In this document: in pieces, positions 25,128-34,161 of the stretch | How the letters are laid out: each line of letters starts with the position of its first letter | Numbering within the stretch: the stretch's first letter is position 1 | Assembly: GCF_014648175.1 (NCBI RefSeq) | Contig: NZ_BMQP01000001.1 | Location: forward strand, 186,001-250,000 | DNA: 64,000 nucleotides | Reading direction: 5' to 3' | Source: Planobispora rosea | GTDB taxonomy: Bacteria; Actinomycetota; Actinomycetes; Streptosporangiales; Streptosporangiaceae | The notes under the pieces: model-generated | What the model saw: only the letters and a program-made list of their open reading frames with translations | Told to the model about the DNA's origin: nothing | The model's database searches: none | Made by a program: the position numbers and the translations under genes

Positions 25128-25248
25128 GAGGCAGAGACCTCCTCGCGGACAGGACGGGCGGCCGGACGGGCGGCGGAGGAGCGAGCGAGCGGACAGGCCG
25201 GCAGCCGAGCGGGCTGGCTGACGGCCGGGTGGACGAGTCGGCCGCAGG

Positions 25249-26703
25249 TCAGACGCCGAGGAGTTCGGCCGCGGCCTGGGCGTTCGCCCGCGCGGCCCCG
25301 TACGTGGCCAGGTAGGCGGCGGCGTCCGGACGCCAGATCGGCAGGCCCATCTCCACGACGGTGGCGTCGGGGCGGGCGGCCAGCAGCGCCGACACCACCG
25401 CCTGACTGAGCTCGTAGCGGTGCGCGTCCTTGACGACGACGACCAGGGACCGGTTCGCGGCACGCTCCACGAGCCCCGGGACGTCGGCCGCCTCGGGCTT
25501 GACCCGGACGATCTCCGCCTGGGAGAGCCACGGGGTGAAGCCCCACGGCACGTCGCCCACCGCGATGGTGGGCGGGGTGTCAATCTCGATCACCAGGGGA
25601 TCGACCAGCGGAGCGGCCGAGCCGGTCAGGGTGACCGCACGCCGGGCCGCGGTCAGGCCGATCACGTTCTCGCCGTCGGTGACCTGCCGGGGTTCGCCGA
25701 ACCAGGCGCGGAGGCGGGAGACGCGCTCGGCGGCCTCCTCCAGGCGGGACACGGGGAGACGGCCGTCCCGCACCGCGGCGACGATCCCGGCGATGATCGC
25801 GTGGACGTCGTCCTCGGTGGGAATCGGGCCGAGGCAGAGCAGATCCGTCCCCGCGGCCAGGGAGAGCACCGCGCCCCCGGCCAGCCCGTAGGCGTCGGTG
25901 ATCGCCTTCATGTCGAGGGCGTCGGAGATCACCACGCCGTCGTAGCCCAGCTCGCCGCGGAGGAGGGTGGTGAGCGCGGCGGGCGAGAGCGTCGCGGGCA
26001 GGTCGCCGGTGAGGGCGGGGACCCGGACGTGCGCGGTCATGACGGACATGGTCCCGGCCTCGATGGCGGCGCGGAAGGGAACGAGCTCGCGCTCGTGCAG
26101 CAGGTCCATGCAGGCGTCGACGAGGGGGACCTCCAGGTGGGAGTCCTGCCGGGTGGCGCCGTGGCCGGGGAAGTGCTTGACGCAGGCGGCCACGCCCGCG
26201 GACTGCAGGCCGTGGACGGCGGCGACGGTGTGCCGGGCGACGAGCGCGGCCTCGGAGCCGAACGAGCGGGTGCCGATCACCGGGTTGTCGTCGGCGGTGT
26301 TGACGTCGGCGTCCGGGGCCATGTCCAGGTTCACGCCGCAGCGGGCCAGGTCGTCGCCGATGGAACGGTAGACGCTCCGGGTGAGCTCGACGTCGTCGAC
26401 GGCGCCGAGGGCCGCGTTGCCCGGGTAGGGGCTGCCGACGTGGTAGGCGAGCCGGGTGACGTCGCCGCCCTCCTCGTCCAGCGAGACGACGGGCTCGCCC
26501 GCCGTGCGCAGCCGCGCGGTCAGCGCGGAGAGCTGGTCGGGGTCGGCGACGTTGAAGCCGAAGAGGGTGACGCCGCCGAGGCCGCTGTCCAGCTCCCGGA
26601 GCACCCACTCGGGAACGGCGGTCCCCCGGAAGGCGACGAGCAACGTGCCGGCCGCGAGGCGGTACAGCCCCTGCTCGCTGGGGCCCGTGATGAACTCGGA
26701 CAT
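25249..26703 (-). CDS. GH3 beta-N-acetylhexosaminidase (NagZ-like)
   Basis: A 484-residue glycoside hydrolase family 3 protein. The N-terminal TIM barrel carries KHFPGHGATRQDSH, the histidine-containing motif of NagZ-type enzymes, and VISDALDMKAI with the nucleophile Asp. A C-terminal Rossmann-like domain follows. No signal peptide is seen, so it acts in the cytoplasm on imported GlcNAc-containing di- or oligosaccharides or muropeptide fragments. The start is ATG 26703 after GAGCGCTCC; the open frame upstream is low-complexity. It is the last gene of the ABC operon, separated from the permease by a strong hairpin. Confidence 0.9.
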   Translation of the reverse strand: MSEFITGPSEQGLYRLAAGTLLVAFRGTAVPEWVLRELDSGLGGVTLFGFNVADPDQLSALTARLRTAGEPVVSLDEEGGDVTRLAYHVGSPYPGNAALGAVDDVELTRSVYRSIGDDLARCGVNLDMAPDADVNTADDNPVIGTRSFGSEAALVARHTVAAVHGLQSAGVAACVKHFPGHGATRQDSHLEVPLVDACMDLLHERELVPFRAAIEAGTMSVMTAHVRVPALTGDLPATLSPAALTTLLRGELGYDGVVISDALDMKAITDAYGLAGGAVLSLAAGTDLLCLGPIPTEDDVHAIIAGIVAAVRDGRLPVSRLEEAAERVSRLRAWFGEPRQVTDGENVIGLTAARRAVTLTGSAAPLVDPLVIEIDTPPTIAVGDVPWGFTPWLSQAEIVRVKPEAADVPGLVERAANRSLVVVVKDAHRYELSQAVVSALLAARPDATVVEMGLPIWRPDAAAYLATYGAARANAQAAAELLGV

Positions 26704-26764
26704 GGCGCTGGAGCGCTCCTTATCTGAGGAGGGATTCGGATACGGGCGGGGCGGGGCGGGGCGG

Positions 26765-26799
26765 GGCACGGCCCGCGCCTCGTGGGCGCAGGCCGTGCC
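26765..26799 (-). terminator. Strong intra-operon hairpin between permease and GH3 genes
   Basis: The arms are GGCACGGCC-GCGCC and GGCGC-GGCCGTGCC, 14 pairs with one mismatch and a 5-base loop. It lies in the 107-base gap of an otherwise tight operon and may uncouple expression of GH3 from the transporter or protect the upstream mRNA. A GGGGC run flanks it at about 26748-26764. Confidence 0.55.
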
Positions 26800-26810
26800 G
26801 GCACCGGGGG

Positions 26811-27731
26811 TCAGCCCTTGACGGCGCCGGCGACGAGGCCGGAGACCATCCGCCGCTGCACCAGGAGGAAGAAGACGACGACCGGGATGGTCATCATCGT
26901 GGAGCCGGCCATGATGGCGCCCCAGTCGGTGCCCCGCTGCCCGAAGAAGAACTGCAGCGCGACGGGCATCGTGTAGCCGGAGGAGTCCGACATGAGGATG
27001 AGCGCGAAGATCAGCTCGTTCCAGGCGGTGATGAACGAGAAGATGCTCGTCGCCACCAGGCCGGGGGCCACCAGGGGGAACAGGACCTTGCGGAAGGTCG
27101 TGAACCGGCTCGCGCCGTCGATCCAGGCCGCCTCCTCCAGCGACTTGGGCACCGCGGCGACGAACGTGCGCAGCATCCAGATGCCGAAGGGGAGGGTCAG
27201 GCCGACGTTGATCACGATCAGGCCGAGCAACTGGTCGTACAGGCCGAGCCGTCTGACGTTGAGGAAGAGCGGGATGAGCAGGGCCTCGGCCGGGATCATC
27301 TGGACGATCAGCAGGGTGATCAGGAAACTGGTGCGGCCCCGGAACCGGAAACGCGCGATGGCGGTGGCGGCCAGCAGCGCGAAGACGGCGCCGATGAGCA
27401 CGGTCCCCAGGGCCACGATGGCGCTGTTGCGCATGTAGACCCAGATGGAGTTGCCGGCCACGCCCTCGGTGAGCACCCGGTCCAGGTGCTCGAAGGTGAT
27501 CTCCGTCGGGATGGGGATGAAGTCCGTCGTGAAGATCTGGTCGTTGGTCTTGAACGCGGTGGAGACCATCCAGTAGACGGGGAAGGTCGCGAACAGGAAG
27601 ACCAGGACGCCGGCCGTGTTGAGCGCGATCACACCGAGGCGCTTGCGGGTACGGGGATCCATCCCCCCGCGCGCGGCCGGCCGGGTGCGGGGGGAGGCGT
27701 CCGGCTTGCCGCCGGTGAGCGAGGTCGTCAC
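26811..27731 (-). CDS. Sugar ABC transporter permease, MalG/CUT1 type
   Basis: A 306-residue inner-membrane permease with six predicted transmembrane helices and the EAA coupling loop EEAAWIDGASRFTTF ... PLVAPG that docks the ATPase. The N-terminal 30 residues are cytoplasmic and Pro/Arg-rich. It overlaps the stop of the upstream MalF-type permease by four bases. No ATPase gene is present, which is normal for CUT1 systems in actinobacteria that share one MsiK-like ATPase. Confidence 0.92.
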   Translation of the reverse strand: MTTSLTGGKPDASPRTRPAARGGMDPRTRKRLGVIALNTAGVLVFLFATFPVYWMVSTAFKTNDQIFTTDFIPIPTEITFEHLDRVLTEGVAGNSIWVYMRNSAIVALGTVLIGAVFALLAATAIARFRFRGRTSFLITLLIVQMIPAEALLIPLFLNVRRLGLYDQLLGLIVINVGLTLPFGIWMLRTFVAAVPKSLEEAAWIDGASRFTTFRKVLFPLVAPGLVATSIFSFITAWNELIFALILMSDSSGYTMPVALQFFFGQRGTDWGAIMAGSTMMTIPVVVFFLLVQRRMVSGLVAGAVKG

Positions 27732-28738
27732 ATCTCCTCCGTCTTCACGATCTGCCGGACGTAGAAAGCGGTGACGACGAGCAGCAGCAGCGTGAGCACC
27801 ACCGCGATCGCCGCGCCGCTGCCCATCTTCGGCGGGCTGCGGAAGGCCTCGGCGAAGGAGAACATCGACAGGTTGAACGCCTCGCGGTTGTTCGGCCCGC
27901 CCATCAGCACGTACAGCTGGCTGAAGACCTTGAAGTTCCAGATGATCGACAGGATCGTCAGCACCGCGAAGACCGGCCTGAGCAGCGGAAGCGTGATCTT
28001 CCTGAAGGTCCGCCAGGCGCCGGAGCCGTCGACCCGGGCCGCCTCGTACAGCTCGGCGGGGATGCCCTTGAGCCCGGCCAGCACCGAGACCGCGATGAAC
28101 GGGAACGAGGCCCAGACCACGCAGACGATCAGGACGAGGTAGATGGTGAAGGCGTCGTTGAGCCAGGGCTCACCGGTCCAGTCGGACCGCCCGAACAACA
28201 GCTCGGAGAACCAGTCGGGCAGCAGGTTGAGCACCCAGTTGATGATGCCCGCGTCGGCGTCGAAGAGCCACCGCCAGATGACGCCCTGGGCGACCGGCGG
28301 CACCGCCCAGGCGGCCATGATGCCGACGACCACGAAGGTGGACATCTTCTTGCTCAACCTGTTGAGCAGGGTGCCCACCGCGGTGCCGAGGATCAGGGTG
28401 AGGGCCACCGTGACGACGGCGAAGGTGACGGTGTTGCGGAGCGAGGACCAGAAGATCTCGCTCTCGAAGATCTGGGTGTAGTTCTCCGTGCCCACCGACT
28501 CGGCCGGCACGCCGCGGATCTGGCGCAGTCCGACCTTCTGGAAGGACATGATGACCATCTGGATCGTCGGGTAGAGCAGCAACCCGGCGATGACCAGCAG
28601 GCCGGGGATGAGAAGGACGTACGGGATGACCCACTCGGGCATCCCGCTGGCCTTCGCCCGGCGCCTGGAGCGCGTGGGGGGCCGCCCGGAGGCGGGGGGG
28701 TTGCCCCCGCCCCGGGCGAGCGTCGACGTGTTCGCCAT
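27728..28738 (-). CDS. Sugar ABC transporter permease, MalF/CUT1 type
   Basis: A 336-residue inner-membrane permease with six predicted transmembrane helices. The EAA loop reads ELYEAARVDGSGAWRTF ... TLPLLRP. The basic N-terminus (about 1-35) is cytoplasmic. It pairs with the MalG-type gene that overlaps its end. The substrate-binding lipoprotein gene ends two bases before its ATG. Confidence 0.92.
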   Translation of the reverse strand: MANTSTLARGGGNPPASGRPPTRSRRRAKASGMPEWVIPYVLLIPGLLVIAGLLLYPTIQMVIMSFQKVGLRQIRGVPAESVGTENYTQIFESEIFWSSLRNTVTFAVVTVALTLILGTAVGTLLNRLSKKMSTFVVVGIMAAWAVPPVAQGVIWRWLFDADAGIINWVLNLLPDWFSELLFGRSDWTGEPWLNDAFTIYLVLIVCVVWASFPFIAVSVLAGLKGIPAELYEAARVDGSGAWRTFRKITLPLLRPVFAVLTILSIIWNFKVFSQLYVLMGGPNNREAFNLSMFSFAEAFRSPPKMGSGAAIAVVLTLLLLVVTAFYVRQIVKTEEM

Positions 28739-28740
28739 GG

Positions 28741-30066
28741 TTACTGCTGGTTCAGGATCTCTTCGAGTTCCGTGTTGGCCTTGGCCAGGGCCTCGTCAGC
28801 GGTGGCCTTGCCCTCGATGACCGACCGGGCGGCGTTCTGCAGCACGGCCTTGGTCTCGCCGGCCTCGGTCCAGTTGGAGTCGGCCGGCAGGGCCTTGGCG
28901 TTGGCGAAGGCCTCGGCGAACGGAGCCTGCGCCGGGTCCTCCTTCAGCTTCTCGAGCTGCTCGGGGTAGATCGGCAGCAGGCCGCCCTCGGAGGCGTACC
29001 GGCCCGCCCACTCCTTGGTGGTGGCGAACTTCACGAACTCGGTCGCCAGGTCCTTGTCCTTGGCGTCGTTCCAGACGGCGATGTCGTTGCCGCCGAAGAA
29101 GGCCGGGGTCGCCCCGCCGCTCTTGGACGGCAGCGGGAAGAACGCCATCTGGTCCTCGGCGACCTTGCCCGAGCTCTCCTCCTTGATCGTGGCGATGTCC
29201 CAGCCGGCGGTCAGGTACATGCCGACCTTGCCGTTGGCGAAGCGCGTACGGATGTCGGCCGAGTTCTGCCCGAGGCGGGACTTGCTGGACAGGCCCTCAG
29301 TGACGATCTTCGTGTAGGTGTCGAAACCGGCCTTGAACGCCGGGTCGGTCAGCTTGCCGACCCACTTGTCGCCCTCCTTGAGGGCGTACTCGCCGCCCTC
29401 GGACCAGGCGAACGCGCCGAGGAGGTGGTTGGCGTCGGAGCCGCCGTTGAAGGCGAAGCCGTCGACGTCCTTGCCCTTCTCGGCCTGGATCTTCTTGGCC
29501 GCGGCGACGACGTCATCCCAGGTCTTCGGGGTCTCGATCTTGAGCTCGTCGAACCAGTCCTTGCGGTAGAGCACGGCGCGGGTGCCCATGCCCCACGGCG
29601 AGGCGTAGATCTCGCCGCCGTCGGTCTCCAGGGAGAGCAGGTTCTTCGGAATCTGCGCCTGGTCGCCCTCGCCGAACACCGGGGTGATCGGGTGCAGGGC
29701 GTCCTGGCTGCGCCAGAGCGGCACCTGGTCGTTGCCGATCTCGGTGACATCCGGGCCGGCGCCGCCCGCCGCGGCGGCGGTGAACTTGTCGTTCACCTGG
29801 GGCCACGGGATCCACTCAACCTTGGTCTTCGCGCCGGTCTGCTGCTCGAAGGCGGCGACCAGGGCGTCGGTGTACTTCTGAGCGGCCGGGTTGCTCTCGC
29901 CCAGACGCCACAGGGTGAGCGTCTTGCCCTCGAACTTCTTGCCACCGGCGGAGGCGTCGGCCTTCGGCGCGGTCTCCGTGGCGGGCTCGCTGGAACCACA
30001 GGCGGCGAGGCCCAGAGCCAGGGCGGCGGTAGTGGCCGTGACAACGGCAATCTTCGTGAACTTCAC
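28741..30066 (-). CDS. Extracellular sugar-binding lipoprotein of the ABC importer
   Basis: A 441-residue CUT1-type solute-binding protein. A lipoprotein signal ends LGLAAC with the lipidated cysteine C23, followed by an Ala/Ser-rich tether and the two-lobe binding fold (TLTLWRLGESNPAAQKY, VEWIPWPQVNDKF, GPDVTEIGNDQVP). The GTG at 30066, preceded by GGAAGGGAG, is chosen because the signal peptide begins there; longer reading is an artefact. It is the first gene of a four-gene operon with two permeases and the GH3 enzyme. A GlcNAc oligosaccharide or muropeptide-derived sugar is the best guess for ligand. Confidence 0.9.
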   Translation of the reverse strand: MKFTKIAVVTATTAALALGLAACGSSEPATETAPKADASAGGKKFEGKTLTLWRLGESNPAAQKYTDALVAAFEQQTGAKTKVEWIPWPQVNDKFTAAAAGGAGPDVTEIGNDQVPLWRSQDALHPITPVFGEGDQAQIPKNLLSLETDGGEIYASPWGMGTRAVLYRKDWFDELKIETPKTWDDVVAAAKKIQAEKGKDVDGFAFNGGSDANHLLGAFAWSEGGEYALKEGDKWVGKLTDPAFKAGFDTYTKIVTEGLSSKSRLGQNSADIRTRFANGKVGMYLTAGWDIATIKEESSGKVAEDQMAFFPLPSKSGGATPAFFGGNDIAVWNDAKDKDLATEFVKFATTKEWAGRYASEGGLLPIYPEQLEKLKEDPAQAPFAEAFANAKALPADSNWTEAGETKAVLQNAARSVIEGKATADEALAKANTELEEILNQQ

Positions 30067-30201
30067 TTTGGGGTTCTCCCTTCCCGGCTTCGCGTCGGGG
30101 TCGCGCTTCGGGTGCCGGCCGGTCCCCATGCCGGGCCGCACCTGGTCGAAGACGCCCTCCATACGGTCGGCGCTCTGACATCCCGCGGCGTTCTCGTGCC
30201 C

Positions 30202-30252
30202 TTGCCGCCGGGCTGACTGCGGCTAAACTAACAAGAAACTTTCTTAAAAGAA
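30202..30252. promoter_or_regulatory. Divergent ROK operator/promoter, copy 2
   Basis: TTGCCG (30202-30207) and TAAACT (30224-30229) are 16 bases apart and make a plausible promoter for the ROK gene. From 30222 the sequence matches the copy before the first ROK gene. The perfect inverted repeat TTTCTT-AA-AAGAAA lies at 30239-30252, between the divergent operon and regulator. Confidence 0.55.
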
Positions 30253-30288
30253 ACGATCGTTAGCGGATCGTGACGGGGGAGGCAGACT

Positions 30289-31458
30289 GTGCCGAGACGT
30301 CCGGGAACACCCCGGTTGTTGCGCCAGCTCAACGACCGCGCGGCGCTGGAACTGCTGCTGTCCAGCGGTCCGCTCACCCGGGCTGAGCTGGGAGAACACA
30401 CCGGGCTGTCCAAGGTGACCGCCGGTCAGCTGTTGTCCAGGCTGGAGGAGCGCGACCTCGTCGCGGTGGTCGGCGAGCAGGCCGGCGGGCGCGGCCCGAA
30501 CGCCGCGCTCTACGGCGTGGTGCCCTCCTGCGCGTACGTCGCGGGCCTGGACGTGCTGCCGGACCGCATCAGCGCGGGGATCGCCGACATCACCGGAGAA
30601 CTCGTCGCGGAGGTCTCGGCCGACCCCAGCGGGTACGAGGACCCGGTGCGGCTGGTGCGCGGCGTCGTCGAGAAGGCCTGCGCGTCGGCGGGCATCGACC
30701 TCGCGCGGCTGCGCGCCTTCGTGATCGGCACGCGGGGCGTCGTCGATCCCCGGACCGGCGACATGCGCTTCTCCTTGGACCTGCCCTCCTGGCACGACGG
30801 CGTGCTCGCGGCTCTCCGCCGCGACCTGCACGTCCCGGTGACCATCGAGAACGACGTGAACCTGGCCGCGCTGGCCGAGCGCTCCCACGGCGCGGCCCGG
30901 GACGTGGACGACTTCGTGCTCGTCTGGGCCGGGATCGGCCAGGGCCTGGGAGTCATGCTCGGCGGGCGGCTGCACCGCGGTTTCACCGGGGGCGCGGGCG
31001 AGATCGGCTGGCTCCCGGTCCCCGGCGAGCCGCTCCCGACCGATGTGCACGAGCCTCAGTCGGGCTCCTTCCAGCGCCTGGTCGGCGGGGACGCCGTCAC
31101 CAGCCTGGCGGGCGCGTACGGCGTCGGCGGCCGGTCGGTGGGCGAGCGGGTCCGTACGGCCGTCGCCGACGGCTCCGACGGCTCGGAGGGCTTCCTGGAC
31201 GAGCTCGCCGGCCGCCTGGCGGTCGGTGTGGCGGCGGTGGCCGTCGTCCTGGACCCCGGCCTGATCGTGCTCAGCGGCGACGTCGGCCGTGCCGGGGGCG
31301 AGGCGCTGGCGACCCGGGTCGAGGAGGCCGTGGCCCGGATCTGCCCGAGCCGGCCCCGGGTCGTGGTGACCGAGGTGGACGGCAACCCGGTGCTCCGGGG
31401 CGCCCTGGTCTCCGCCCTGCAGCAGGCCCGGGAGGCCGTGTTCTCCGACACGGTGTGA
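30289..31458 (+). CDS. ROK-family transcriptional regulator (copy 2)
   Basis: A 389-residue ROK repressor closely related to the one at 23943. It has an N-terminal winged helix (LLRQLNDRAALELLL, GLSKVTAGQLLSRLEERDLV) and an inactive sugar-kinase fold. GEIGW replaces GEIGH and the zinc cysteines are missing. The start is GTG at 30289. It is divergent from the ABC/GH3 operon and so is the better candidate for its direct regulator. Its stop overlaps the GTG of the dipeptidase gene, which puts the peptidase under the same promoter. Confidence 0.9.
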   Translation: MPRRPGTPRLLRQLNDRAALELLLSSGPLTRAELGEHTGLSKVTAGQLLSRLEERDLVAVVGEQAGGRGPNAALYGVVPSCAYVAGLDVLPDRISAGIADITGELVAEVSADPSGYEDPVRLVRGVVEKACASAGIDLARLRAFVIGTRGVVDPRTGDMRFSLDLPSWHDGVLAALRRDLHVPVTIENDVNLAALAERSHGAARDVDDFVLVWAGIGQGLGVMLGGRLHRGFTGGAGEIGWLPVPGEPLPTDVHEPQSGSFQRLVGGDAVTSLAGAYGVGGRSVGERVRTAVADGSDGSEGFLDELAGRLAVGVAAVAVVLDPGLIVLSGDVGRAGGEALATRVEEAVARICPSRPRVVVTEVDGNPVLRGALVSALQQAREAVFSDTV

Positions 31459-32129
31459 CAATTGCCCATATGCGGGAAGCCCATATGCGGGGAATCGTGC
31501 TGATCTCCGACCCCCGAGTCGTCTCGATCCCGGTCGAGGAGAGCGGAGAACCACTGGTCGACATCCGCGGCCGGCTGCGCGTCGACGACCGGCTCGCCGA
31601 TCCCGAGGGCGCCTACGCCCACCTGCGGGAGGGGCTGCTGACCCGGCTGGAGGCGGCCCAGGACCAGCTCCCCGGCGGCTACCGGCTGATGGTGGTGGAG
31701 GGGTACCGGCCGGTCGCGACGCAGCGGCAGATCTTCGACGACTACTCGGCCTCCCTGCGGGAGGAGTTCCCCGGGATGTCGCCCGAGGAGCTCCGGTCGG
31801 CGGCCAGCCGCTACGTCTCGCCCGTCGAGGTCGCCCCGCACACCGCGGGCGCGGCGGTGGACCTGACCCTGTGCACCGAGGACGGCGCCGAGCTGGACAT
31901 GGGCACCCCGGTCAACGCCACCCCCGAGCAGAGCGGCGGCGCCTGCTACACCGCCGCCCCCGGCCTGTCCACCGAGGCCCGCCACCACCGCAAGCTCCTC
32001 GCCGCGGCGCTGGAACCGGCGGGCCTGGTCAACTACCCCACCGAGTGGTGGCACTGGTCGTACGGCGACCGCTACTGGGCGCTGGTCACCGGGGCCTCCG
32101 TAGCCCGTTACGGTCCGCGCGAACCGTGA
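31455..32129 (+). CDS. D-alanyl-D-alanine dipeptidase, VanX/M15D family
   Basis: A 224-residue zinc peptidase. The metal motif S/PHTAGAAVD (H-x6-D) and the catalytic E-x2-H in TEWWHW are intact, as is the arginine-containing VEGYRPVATQ. Without a signal peptide it would act in the cytoplasm on D-Ala-D-Ala or related dipeptides. The GTG at 31455 overlaps the ROK stop. Two in-frame ATGs at 31470 and 31485 are alternatives; both lie in a 15-bp direct repeat containing CATATG. Coupling to a GlcNAc-type regulator and importer suggests cell-wall salvage rather than vancomycin resistance. Confidence 0.87.
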   Translation: MTIAHMREAHMRGIVLISDPRVVSIPVEESGEPLVDIRGRLRVDDRLADPEGAYAHLREGLLTRLEAAQDQLPGGYRLMVVEGYRPVATQRQIFDDYSASLREEFPGMSPEELRSAASRYVSPVEVAPHTAGAAVDLTLCTEDGAELDMGTPVNATPEQSGGACYTAAPGLSTEARHHRKLLAAALEPAGLVNYPTEWWHWSYGDRYWALVTGASVARYGPREP

Positions 32130-32159
32130 TCCTCGCCGCGTGAACCCGCCGCCGGGTCC

Positions 32160-34112
32160 TCAGGACGCCGGAGCGGACACGCAGGCGCGCCAGGACAGGG
32201 GGAGACCGGGACCGGTGGCGATCAGCCGGCCGGCGTGGGCCGTCAGGACGGTGGCGCCCGCGGCGTCGCACAGGTCGGTCCACTCGGCCGCGGCGGCCAG
32301 TGGCAACCGGGTGCGGACCCGGCCGGTGGCGTCGGTGGCGTAGAGGCGGCCGTTCGCCGACGTCAGGGCGGTCATCGCGGGGAGGGCGTCGACCGGGTCC
32401 CAGCTCCCGTCCTCCTCGGACCGGCGCCACAGGGTCCCGGAGGCGGCGGCGAACAACTCGCCGTTGACCAGCGCGAGGCCGGTGGCGCCGGCGGGGGCGT
32501 CGCCGAGCGTCGTCCAGGACCCGTCCGGCTCGCGGTAGACCAGGCGGCCGTCCCCGGTGAGGCCGTACAGGCCGACGGGGCGGGTGGCGGTCGCCTCCCG
32601 CGGTACGGCCAGGGCGCTCACCCCCGGGGCGGGGCCGGCCTGCCGCCAGCGCAGGTTCTGGCCCGACAGCTCCCGGGCCAGCAGCATCCCGTCCGCGTCG
32701 GCGCCGTACAGGACCGGGCCGAGGACCGCCATGGCCCGCAGCGGGCCCGCGGGGCCGATCACCTCCCAGCCGTCCTCCGGCCCGGACAACCGGTCCAGCA
32801 CGTTGCGGGTGATCCGCTCCACGTGCCGCTCGTGCAGGGCGTTCCCCCAGTTCACGGTGGCGGCGGTGAACACCGTCCCGGCGCCCAGGCGCATGGTGCC
32901 CATGGTCGCCATGCCGCCCTGGCCGTACCGGTGCCAGTGGCGCAGGTCCGCGGTGGCCAGGATCACGAAGGACGGCGGCGTGCCGTCGCGGCCGGTGGCC
33001 GCCGGGACACCGTCGATCTCGGTGAAGTCGCACGCGTCGGTCTCGTAGCCGAGCGCGCCCCGGCCGAACTTGTCGCCCTCGCCCAGCCCGGTCCCGGCGA
33101 AGGCCCAGTGCTCGGGGAAGCGGACGACGTAGGACTCCTCGTGCATCCGCTGCATGTACGGTCCCCAGGTGCCCGCGCCCCGCCGGAAGCTCACCCCGAT
33201 CATCGAGTTCTCCGGCCGGTCCACCGGGGAACTGGACCACTCGACCGTGGTGAGCGCCGGGTCCACCGCGGCCACGGGGTCCGCCGCCGCGTCGCGGTAG
33301 CAGACCATGGTGCGCCCGCCGTCCTCCAGCCGGAACTGCCACCAGCAGGTGTTGCCCGAGAAGACCGCGAGGTTGCCGCCCCGGCGGACGAACTCCTCGA
33401 CGGTGTCGCGCATGCCCGCCGACCAGTACTCGTCGTGACCGTTGACCACCAGCAGGCGGTATCCGGCCAGCAGCTCCCGGCCGTCGTGCAGGTCGAGGGC
33501 GGAGCAGTAGTCGACGTCGTACCCGGCGGGCCCCAGCCAGCGGATCATGCCCTCCTCCCAGCGCTCCGGGGGCGGGCCCCCGCCGGGCCGGTCGAAGGAG
33601 ACGCGGGCGGCCCGGGTGGGGTGCTCAGCCCAGTAGAGCCCTTCGCCGGGGATGCCCGCCCGGTTGTACGCCTGCCAGGTCGGGAACGGGATCGACAGCA
33701 GGATCGGCGAACCGGGCCGGGCGGCACGGACCGCGAAGTACACCTCGCAGTCACCCTCCTCGGCCGTCTCGACAGCGGGCTCAGAAGCGGGCTCAGAAGT
33801 CGGCATGAGCTCGCGGGACGCAGCGGGCTCAGAAGTCGGCATGAGCTCGCGGGACGCAGCGGGCTCAGAAGTCGGCATGAGCTCGCGGGACGCAGTGAAA
33901 ACCGCCCGGTAGAGCGAGCTCGCCCAGTCACCGGGGATGTCGAGCGTCCAGCGGGGCCCGTCGAAGACGCCGTCGAACACGCGCAGGCCGGAGGCGACGT
34001 CCTCGACGACCACCGAGCCGTGCAGCGGGGCCCGGGAGGTGTGGTCGAGGTGGAAACCGAGCCGCTCGCCCTGGGCGCAGGAGGTGGACTCGGCGTAGGC
34101 GTAGACGGTCAT
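32160..34112 (-). CDS. N,N-dimethylformamidase large-subunit-like protein with in-frame mini-repeats
   Basis: A 650-residue protein. The middle (about residues 130-470) resembles the large subunit of N,N-dimethylformamidase, an iron amide hydrolase with a glutamine-amidotransferase-like core (NGHDEYWSAGMRD, FSGNTCWWQ, VNWGNAL). The N-terminus is a small beta domain and the C-terminus (about 480-640) a probable beta-propeller. Between N-domain and core, residues about 76-111 are three tandem 12-residue repeats, SRELMPTSEPAA, encoded by a DNA repeat also present in the condensation gene at 37874. It is third in the leftward operon after a carrier protein and condensation domain, with AAGGAG before the ATG. 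Amide cleavage or release of the product is inferred. Confidence 0.7.
   Translation of the reverse strand: MTVYAYAESTSCAQGERLGFHLDHTSRAPLHGSVVVEDVASGLRVFDGVFDGPRWTLDIPGDWASSLYRAVFTASRELMPTSEPAASRELMPTSEPAASRELMPTSEPASEPAVETAEEGDCEVYFAVRAARPGSPILLSIPFPTWQAYNRAGIPGEGLYWAEHPTRAARVSFDRPGGGPPPERWEEGMIRWLGPAGYDVDYCSALDLHDGRELLAGYRLLVVNGHDEYWSAGMRDTVEEFVRRGGNLAVFSGNTCWWQFRLEDGGRTMVCYRDAAADPVAAVDPALTTVEWSSSPVDRPENSMIGVSFRRGAGTWGPYMQRMHEESYVVRFPEHWAFAGTGLGEGDKFGRGALGYETDACDFTEIDGVPAATGRDGTPPSFVILATADLRHWHRYGQGGMATMGTMRLGAGTVFTAATVNWGNALHERHVERITRNVLDRLSGPEDGWEVIGPAGPLRAMAVLGPVLYGADADGMLLARELSGQNLRWRQAGPAPGVSALAVPREATATRPVGLYGLTGDGRLVYREPDGSWTTLGDAPAGATGLALVNGELFAAASGTLWRRSEEDGSWDPVDALPAMTALTSANGRLYATDATGRVRTRLPLAAAAEWTDLCDAAGATVLTAHAGRLIATGPGLPLSWRACVSAPAS
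33774..33895. repeat. In-frame palindromic mini-repeat array A, 3 copies
   Basis: The unit is 36 bp. Its 24-bp core runs GGGCTCAGAAGT-CGGCATGAGCTC and has near-inverted ends (GGCTCA/TGAGCTC). Cores lie at 33789-33812, 33825-33848 and 33861-33884, preceded by a partial copy at 33774. They are separated by GCGGGACGCAGC. The copies are identical and add 12 residues each. Confidence 0.95.
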
Positions 34113-34161
34113 CGCATCTCCTTCGGCGGGGACGTCCCCGGCTCCGGCGCGGGAGGGAGGG

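Noticed and set aside
31455..32129. Vancomycin-resistance vanHAX-type locus
   Set aside because: Only the dipeptidase is present. No VanH dehydrogenase, VanA ligase or VanRS pair is nearby, and the context is sugar uptake.
33774..33895. CRISPR-like array
   Set aside because: Spacers are identical short linkers (12 bp), not unique sequences, and the array lies inside a coding frame with no cas genes. It is a tandem mini-repeat.
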